Assembly (NCBI GenBank): GCA_902776455.1 | Contig: CACYQI010000045.1 | Span: 1-35,377 of the forward strand | Direction: 5' to 3' | Length of the DNA: 35,377 nucleotides | Source: an uncultured Bacteroidales bacterium | GTDB lineage: Bacteria; Bacteroidota; Bacteroidia; Bacteroidales; Bacteroidaceae | In this document: piece by piece, positions 29,769 to 35,377 of the stretch | Layout: the number at the start of each line of letters is the position of its first letter | Position numbering within the stretch: position 1 is the stretch's first letter | Translations under genes and position numbers: made by a program | Notes under the pieces: generated by a model | Databases searched by the model: none | Seen by the model: only the letters and a program-made list of their open reading frames with translations | What the model was told of the DNA's origin: nothing

Positions 29769-32700
29769 TTACTTGATGACAACCTTCTTGCCGTTCACGA
29801 TGTAGAGACCCTTCTGAGCCTTCTGTACGCGCTGACCGGCGATGTTGTAGATAACAGCATTCTTCTCGTCCTGACGGAGAGCGTCAATGCCAGTACCTGT
29901 CTCAGCCCAAACGATGTTCGACTTGTTGCACTCGCCGCCACCGTAGTAGATGCTCTGTACGCCGAGCTTTGTCCAGGTTGCGGGTTCGTCAGACGGGTTG
30001 AAGTAGAACCTGCTGCCGCCCTTATAGATATCGTAGTTGTCCTCGTAGTTATAAGGAATCTCAACCATATCCTCTTCTACGTCGCGATAGTCAGCTGCTG
30101 TAACAGTGAAGGGCTGGATCTGTCCGTCCTTCTCAATCCAGACGGTGTAGAAGAGCTTCGATGCGAGCAGGTCGTTGCCGTCCACATCCGTAGCGGGGAT
30201 GATGAAGGAGGCGTTGGGAAGGCTTGTACCTTCAATCTTTAAGTTTTCGATAGTAGGATCGGCAGGCGTAGCAGCAAACTCTTCCAGCTTGGTGATGGTC
30301 ACGTCTGTGAAGGTCTGGTAGGGATAGGACATGAACTTGCTGCCGTTGATTACCATAGTCTGACTTGTGCTGAAGGTCTGAGTCTGAGCATCATAGTTCA
30401 GTACAAGGTCGGCGAACTGGCCTGAGGTAGCATCGGATGCGGTAATGTAGTAGGGGAACTCGTATGAACCGAAGACCGATTCGATCTCGAGCTTGCCGAT
30501 GTACTGGTTGGCGGGGATGGTGACGGTCATGCCGTCTTCGCTCAGAGTACCCTTAGCCCATAGCTCGGCTGTGTTGTCGGAGAAGCCTTTGAAATAGACA
30601 TCGTTTCCGTCGAAGCCGACTTGTGTCTGATAGGTATATTCCTTCAGCTCGTAAGCCTTGCGGATGTTCTTCGTGAAAGATATTGCACCGGGCAGCTGCT
30701 CGTCCTCATCCTCTGTCTCCACCAGTTCGTTGGCCTTGAAGAGGAAGGTCTCGGTTGCCAGTTCGGCGGGAGCTGTCACGGGTTCGACTACGATGGGTTC
30801 GCCCTCGTAGAGTGTTGCCAGTGTCCAGAAGCCCCATGCCTTGATTTCTCCCTCTTCATTGAGGCCGGTCTCTGTCGGGCTTTCCAGAATGTACGGAGTA
30901 ACTTGTGTCAAAGTCTTAGCCTCGGCATCGTATGCGAACTGGAAGTCGCAAGTGTTTTCACCGTCGAAACCAATCATGAACTCCATTCCATAATCGTCCT
31001 TGCCGACGAACTGGCTTGCGGGGAAGGTGGCAATGCCGGTTTCGGCATCAATGGTACCCTTCACCCATGCTTCGGGGAAGTAGATGGGGAGACCCTTTAC
31101 ATAGACGTCGTTGCCGTTGAAGGCCACTTCGGTAGCAATCTGCTTGTCTTGGTAGTTGCCATTGCCATCGCTGTAAACACCTTCCAGGGTCCATGCCTGA
31201 GCTTCAACGCCTTCGGGCAGTTCGACGAGGTCGGGCAGAACAAGTGCGCCGGGAGTATATACTGCGCTTTCGAAGTAATCCCAGAGGCTTGAAGCATCCT
31301 TTGTGCCGGATTCACCGTAGTAACCTTCGAGTGTCAGTACGCCTGTTTCTGTGTCGAGGTTGAAGACGATGTTTTCCTCGTTGGTGAAGTTGTTTTGTTC
31401 GTCAACGCCAATAGCAACGAGATACTCTACGCCATAATCGTCCTCGCCAACAAACTGTCCAGTGGGAACGATGACTTGATTCTCTTCGGTCAGGGTACCC
31501 TTGACGTATGCTTCGGGGAAGTAGTATGCGAGGCCCTGGAGATAAACGTCTGTGCCGTCGAAGGCCACATTCTTTGTCTCCTCAATGCTGATGTTGCCCT
31601 GGCTTGTTGCGCCGGAAGCCGTCAGCGTGTATTCAATGGGTTCTACGCCCTCGGGCAGTACGACGAGTTCGTCCTCTTCTCCTTCGCCGCCGCCTTCGCC
31701 TGCCTCAACAGTTACTGTGATGCTGTTAATCTGGGTGTTGCCGGCAATGGTGACGATAACGGTCTGTGCTTCGCCTGTCCAGACGGCACCTTCGAATTCG
31801 CCACTGTCAGCGCTGTTGCCTTCGTTCCACTTTCCATTGTTGCTGAAGTCAATCTTGGTGATGACAGAGCCTTCGGGAACTGTAAACGTCAGTGTGCCGC
31901 TATATACGCGAAGTTGCGGGCCGTTCTTGGTGCTCCAGAAGCGGTTGGGCGTGGTGGCGCTGTCGTCCTTCGGAGAGATGGTCAGTGTAACGCCGCTTTC
32001 GGTCAGTGTCTTTGCCTCGTTGATGTCGCCATCGGTTGTCACGCCGCTTGATGTCGGCACGTCCATCGCGTTGAAGTTGAAGGTAGCTTCTGTCGGGCCG
32101 CTGTAGTTCTTGATTTGGAACCACTGAATTTCGGTTGCATTTGTCTCGCCGCCGCCATAGTAGATGCTCTGGATGCCCAGGCTATTCCATGTTGCGGAGT
32201 AGAGGTCGTTGAGGAAGATCTGGCCGTTGTAGAAGTCATAGTTCTCGGTGAAACCGTAGGGAATCTCCGTCATGTTCTCGGTCAGTTTCGCATGTGTGGC
32301 GGGTGTAAAGGTCAGGGGAGCTATCTCTCCCTCTACGTCGGTGTAGATCATGTAGTAGAGCTTCGAGGTGATAAGGCCGTCACCATTAACGTCTACAGTC
32401 GGGACGTTGAAGTTGAGGTACCAGCCATAGTCGCCGTTCTCCAGAGAGGCGATGGCGGGATTGGCGGGCATGACTGCCTTCTCGACAGCTTTCTTGAATA
32501 CTGCGCTGCGATAGGAATCGAAGTAGTACTGGGAGTTGTCGACAAGGAAGAACTCGTTCTGTGCCGTGAGTGTGCCTGCCTCGGCATCGTAGTTGAATAC
32601 GACATCTGCGGATACCAGGGTATTCAGGTACATGTCGTAGGAGCCTCCATAGTTACCGAGATACTGGCCGTAGGGGAATGTGATGGTCGTACCGTCAAGG

Positions 32701-33542
32701 GTTCCCTTTACCCATGCATCAGGAAGATAAGTGCTCAGGCCTTGGATGTAAACGTCGCTGCCATCGAATCCGATATATACAGAGCCGGATACGTCGCTGT
32801 CATCTTTGTAGTTTCGTGCTGTGACAGAGTACTCTTCGGTCTCCAGTCCTTCGGGTGCTACGACTACCGAAAGGGGATCTGCAGGGGTCAGCGTACTGCC
32901 TTCTACCCAGTAGGGTGTCAGGTTGTAGCCGTCATACTGGCCTCCGGTGAGAACACGCGCGAGCCAGGGTTGGATGGAAATCGTGCCGTCCTCCTGGATA
33001 TAGCCATAGATGTCGCTGAAGTACCAGCCACCTGCACTCTCTTCGTCGCCCTCATAGAAGAACAAACCATTGAGGACGTAGTCGCCATAGGAGGATGTTC
33101 CTGCTACCTGGCCAGCTGCAATCTGGAAGTAGTCGCCGTCCTCGTCGCTTACCAATGTTGCCTCCAAGCTGTTGGGGAACATGCCGCTGATGGTGATACC
33201 GCCATCGGTGGTGGTAGAGAGGGCAATGGAGACACGCGATGAGCCTTCCGTCTTTTCGAGGTTCTCAAGGTCGGTCGAGCTCTCATTTGCCGTTTGATAG
33301 CTCCAGGTGTAGTCGCCTACGAGGTCAGCTGCAGCCACGGCCTTCTTGGGAGAACGCGCCCTGCTGCTCTGAATCTTGCCTGCCAACTCTTTCGGAGCTT
33401 GCTTGATGCTTGCCTTCTGACCCAGACTGATCTGCTTCAGGAAGGGAGCCTCCTGAACTGTGGAAAGACGCTTTTGAGGGCCATCAGCCATTGCTGCGAC
33501 AGCTATAAACGCTGCCAAAAGCATGAATGTAAACTTTTTCAT
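29769..33542 (-). CDS. Large modular secreted protein with a type IX-like C-terminal tail
   Basis: 1257 residues with a signal peptide (MKKFTFMLLAAFIAVAAMA). I do not recognise a named family, but the build is clear. Four copies of a module with the core GFDGNDVYxxGLxxYxPEAWVKGTL occur near residues 253, 660, 805 and 975. Two copies of another module end in GIQSIYYGGGE and GVQSIYYGGGE, near 455 and 1195, each preceded by a fibronectin-like stretch (DVNGDGLITSKLYY, DVDGNDLLASKLFY). One inserted beta domain at about 490-630 has SVITKIDFSNNGKW and NTQINSITVTVEAG. The C-terminal 40 residues (AVIYNIAGQRVQKAQKGLYI, then VNGKKVVIK) are a typical Prevotella sorting tail. Probably a surface or released binding protein; function unknown. 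Confidence 0.85.
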   Translation of the reverse strand: MKKFTFMLLAAFIAVAAMADGPQKRLSTVQEAPFLKQISLGQKASIKQAPKELAGKIQSSRARSPKKAVAAADLVGDYTWSYQTANESSTDLENLEKTEGSSRVSIALSTTTDGGITISGMFPNSLEATLVSDEDGDYFQIAAGQVAGTSSYGDYVLNGLFFYEGDEESAGGWYFSDIYGYIQEDGTISIQPWLARVLTGGQYDGYNLTPYWVEGSTLTPADPLSVVVAPEGLETEEYSVTARNYKDDSDVSGSVYIGFDGSDVYIQGLSTYLPDAWVKGTLDGTTITFPYGQYLGNYGGSYDMYLNTLVSADVVFNYDAEAGTLTAQNEFFLVDNSQYYFDSYRSAVFKKAVEKAVMPANPAIASLENGDYGWYLNFNVPTVDVNGDGLITSKLYYMIYTDVEGEIAPLTFTPATHAKLTENMTEIPYGFTENYDFYNGQIFLNDLYSATWNSLGIQSIYYGGGETNATEIQWFQIKNYSGPTEATFNFNAMDVPTSSGVTTDGDINEAKTLTESGVTLTISPKDDSATTPNRFWSTKNGPQLRVYSGTLTFTVPEGSVITKIDFSNNGKWNEGNSADSGEFEGAVWTGEAQTVIVTIAGNTQINSITVTVEAGEGGGEGEEDELVVLPEGVEPIEYTLTASGATSQGNISIEETKNVAFDGTDVYLQGLAYYFPEAYVKGTLTEENQVIVPTGQFVGEDDYGVEYLVAIGVDEQNNFTNEENIVFNLDTETGVLTLEGYYGESGTKDASSLWDYFESAVYTPGALVLPDLVELPEGVEAQAWTLEGVYSDGNGNYQDKQIATEVAFNGNDVYVKGLPIYFPEAWVKGTIDAETGIATFPASQFVGKDDYGMEFMIGFDGENTCDFQFAYDAEAKTLTQVTPYILESPTETGLNEEGEIKAWGFWTLATLYEGEPIVVEPVTAPAELATETFLFKANELVETEDEDEQLPGAISFTKNIRKAYELKEYTYQTQVGFDGNDVYFKGFSDNTAELWAKGTLSEDGMTVTIPANQYIGKLEIESVFGSYEFPYYITASDATSGQFADLVLNYDAQTQTFSTSQTMVINGSKFMSYPYQTFTDVTITKLEEFAATPADPTIENLKIEGTSLPNASFIIPATDVDGNDLLASKLFYTVWIEKDGQIQPFTVTAADYRDVEEDMVEIPYNYEDNYDIYKGGSRFYFNPSDEPATWTKLGVQSIYYGGGECNKSNIVWAETGTGIDALRQDEKNAVIYNIAGQRVQKAQKGLYIVNGKKVVIK

Positions 33543-33599
33543 AAGCTAAAGTTTTTTAATTATTAATAATGAAGTTAACTGTATAAGCATATTTGGGCA

Positions 33600-33631
33600 C
33601 AAAGATACAATTTCCTGCGCAATAATGCAAG
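33600..33631 (-). promoter_or_regulatory. Promoter of the large secreted protein gene
   Basis: Minus-strand TATCTTTG at 33607-33600 with CTTG 20 bp upstream at 33631-33628. The leader is about 50 nt. Confidence 0.6.
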
Positions 33632-33760
33632 AAAAGTCCTTGTTTTCTTCTCTACATATCGTATTTATTGTCGCAAAAACCCGCAAAACGGGTCGAAATG
33701 TCCGTCGACGATTAGCCATTCAAACCTGATTTCATAGAACCCACCTTAATTGAATCTGCT

Positions 33761-33805
33761 TGAAAAAGACCTGTAACGACTAAAAGCCCTTAGCCAAGGA
33801 CATGG
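33761..33805. repeat. 45-bp direct repeat, left copy
   Basis: Begins TGAAAAAGACCTGTAACGAC and differs from 33973-34017 at about five positions. The copies contain small palindromes, such as AGTCCTGTAAGGACT in the right copy. Confidence 0.85.
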
Positions 33806-33812
33806 CTGCTTC

Positions 33813-33966
33813 GTGGAGCGTGGGCTTACACAACGTGGAGCGTGAGCCGATGCTCCGTGGAGTGTGGGCCGAAGCTCCGTGCTGTGACTTAACGTGTAAA
33901 GTTGGATGACTTAACGTGTAGAGTTGGCTGAATTAACGTGTAGAATTGGCTGACTTAACGTGTGAG
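33813..33966. repeat. 22-bp tandem repeat, seven units (locus 6)
   Basis: Units begin at 33813, 33835, 33857, 33879, 33901, 33923 and 33945. The first units carry GTGGAGNGTG, the later ones TTAACGTGTAGAGTTGGCTG, yet the 22-bp phase never slips. The array fills the space between the two 45-bp direct repeats. Confidence 0.9.
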
Positions 33967-33972
33967 TCCATT

Positions 33973-34017
33973 TGAAAAAGTCCTGTAAGGACTAAAAGCT
34001 CTTAGCCCAGGGCATGG
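33973..34017. repeat. 45-bp direct repeat, right copy
   Basis: The partner of 33761-33805, 212 bp downstream. It is followed by CTCTGTAAGAG and GGGCATGGCCC type palindromes up to about 34060. Confidence 0.85.
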
Positions 34018-34146
34018 CCCTGAGTAGTAATCAAACGGTTATGTTTCGCTCTGTAAGAGCAAAAGCAGACATCTGAACTTTTCAAGTGGACTCACGTGAA
34101 GTTGGATGATGCCGGAAGGAAAGTGTACCTTCACCCAAAAAGAATC

Positions 34147-34260
34147 GCCACAATCTGCAACAATCTGCCACATTTTCAACAATCTGCCACAAATCTGCCA
34201 CACGCATATCCGTTTGTACTTCAACGCGATAAAGCCCATCTGTGGCAGATTGGCAGATTT
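34147..34260. repeat. AATCTGCCACA repeats with an inverted pair
   Basis: CAATCTGCCACA-type words of about 11-17 bp occur four times in 34147-34202. At 34239-34260 the complement (TGTGGCAGATTGGCAGATT) follows, so the stretch can fold into a hairpin with a loop of about 40 nt. No gene is seen. Confidence 0.8.
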
Positions 34261-34309
34261 TCTTTTGAAAAACCCTTGTGTACGCGCGTGCGCGTAACAT
34301 TATTATATA

Positions 34310-35377
34310 TACCTCCTTTTACTCCTTGGCTCCGTAGAGTTTATTAATGTCTAAGGAGTATAGGAGTAAAGGAGTTTTAGACGCTGGGAGGGGGCTACAC
34401 TTCTCCTTTGACTCCTTGACTCCTTAGAGTTGTTTTCTACGGAGCACATGGAGTACATGGAGAAGGCCCCGCTTCCCTCCTTTCACTCCTTGGATCCGTA
34501 GAGTTTATTAATGTCTAAGGAGTATAGGAGTAAAGGAGTTTTGGAGGCTGTGAGGGGCTTCACTTCTCCTTTGACTCCTTGACTCCTTAGAGTTGTTTTC
34601 TACGGAGTACATGGAGTACATGGAGAAGGCCCCGCTTCCCTCCTTTCACTCCTTGGCTCCGTAGAGTTTATTAATGTCTAAGGAGTATAGGAGTATAGGA
34701 GTTTTGGATGCTGGGAGGGGGCTTCACTTCTCCTTTGACTCCTTGAGTTTTGGAGGCTGGGAGGGAGTTTCCCTTCTCCTTTTACTCTTTGGCTCCTTAG
34801 AGCTTTCTACGGAGCACATGGAGTACATGGAGAAGGCCCTGCTTCCCTCCTTTTACTCCTTGGCTCCGTAGAGTTTATTAATGTCTAAGGAGTATAGGAG
34901 TAACGGAGTTTTGGAGGCTGGGAGGGGGCTTCACTTCTCCTTTGACTCCTTGACTCCTTAGAGTTTTTATTTCTACGGAGTACATGGAGTACATGGAGAA
35001 GGCACTCCTTGGCTCCGTAGAGTTTATTAATGTCTAAGGAGTACAGGAGTTTTGGAGGCTGGGAGGGGGCTTCACTTCTCCTTTGACTCCTTGGCTCCGT
35101 AGAGTTTATTAATGTCTAAGGAGTATAGGAGTATAGGAGTTTTGGAGGCGGGGAGGGGGCTTCACTTCTCCTTTGACTCCTTGACTCCTTAGAGTTTTTT
35201 ATTTCTACGGAGTACATTGAGTACATGGAGAAGGCCCTGCTTCCCTCCTTTTACTCCTTGGCTCCGTAGAGTTTATTAATGTCTAAGGAGTATAGGAGTA
35301 AAGGAGTTTTGGAGGCTGGGAGGGGGCTTCACTTCTCCTTTTACTCCTTGACTCCTTAGAGTTTTTATTTCTACGGA
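34310..35377. repeat. Tandem array of about 164-bp hairpin units, running off the window
   Basis: The anchor TCCGTAGAGTTTATTAATGT occurs at 34331, 34495, 34658, 34865, 35014, 35096 and 35263, giving intervals of 164, 163, 207, 149, 82 and 167 bp. Each full unit has an outer stem (CTCCGTAGA with TCTACGGAG) and an inner stem (CTAAGGAGTATAGGAGTAAA with CTCCTTTGACTCCTTGACTC), around a G-rich loop (GGAGGCTGGGAGGGGGC). The stems consist of 8-9-bp words of the GGAGT type. Short open frames in it are chance products. Confidence 0.92.

Noticed and set aside
32115-33242. Plus-strand open frames of 180-375 residues opposite the large secreted protein
   Set aside because: They are mirror frames of a repetitive coding sequence and vanish where the true gene changes codon use.
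33813-33966. CRISPR array
   Set aside because: Units are contiguous at 22 bp without spacers, diverge within the array, and no cas genes are in the window. The same holds for the 164-bp array at 34310-35377, whose units are uninterrupted repeats rather than repeat plus spacer.

Overview
The window looks like a chromosomal segment of a Bacteroidales bacterium, most probably a Prevotellaceae member. The evidence is the promoter style (TTTG, 19 bp, TAnnTTTG, seen exactly upstream of three genes), a tRNA without encoded CCA, the gene families (TonB-type outer-membrane protein, BspA-like leucine-rich repeat protein, GH92 and GH51 hydrolases, HU-LysM fusion, Prevotella-type C-terminal sorting tails) and a base composition near 50% GC. 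No database search was run, so the genus is an inference.

Layout. 1-5982: the 5' part of an outer-membrane plug/barrel protein gene, a YoeB-type toxin-antitoxin pair, two unrecognised secreted proteins, a membrane anti-sigma-like protein and an ECF sigma factor. The outer-membrane gene and the sigma gene share an ECF-type promoter word with identical spacing, so they probably form one regulon. 6023-9682: tRNA-Leu(UAG), a fasciclin-domain lipoprotein and a phosphotransferase-fold sugar kinase. 10370-13537: the rplM-rpsI-rpsB-tsf translation operon on the minus strand. 13569-16246: divergent glycosyltransferase and polysaccharide flippase genes. 17328-21718: GH92 alpha-mannosidase and a BspA-like surface protein. 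21751-25981: ftsY, rimO, an HU protein and an HU-TM-LysM fusion. 26080-29166: an SDR oxidoreductase, a GH51 arabinofuranosidase and a beta-carbonic anhydrase. 29769-33542: a 1257-residue modular secreted protein. 33543-35377: about 1.8 kb without genes, ending in a large tandem array that runs off the window.

The most unusual content is not a gene. The intergenic DNA is built from several classes of short tandem or palindromic repeats: (a) 22-bp period arrays at six loci, one lying inside the anti-sigma coding sequence; (b) 7-bp period arrays attached to the 3' ends of genes, purine-rich on the transcribed sense strand and often containing the stop codon; (c) a 9-bp array that supplies the last codons of the kinase; (d) large palindromic elements built of interchangeable small hairpins; (e) an array of about 164-bp units, each able to fold into a long hairpin; (f) in-frame repeat-derived inserts in RimO, the GH92 enzyme and the HU-LysM protein. 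Together they suggest an active repeat-generating process that targets gene ends and tolerates in-frame capture. No CRISPR array, prophage, integrase or insertion-sequence transposase was found.
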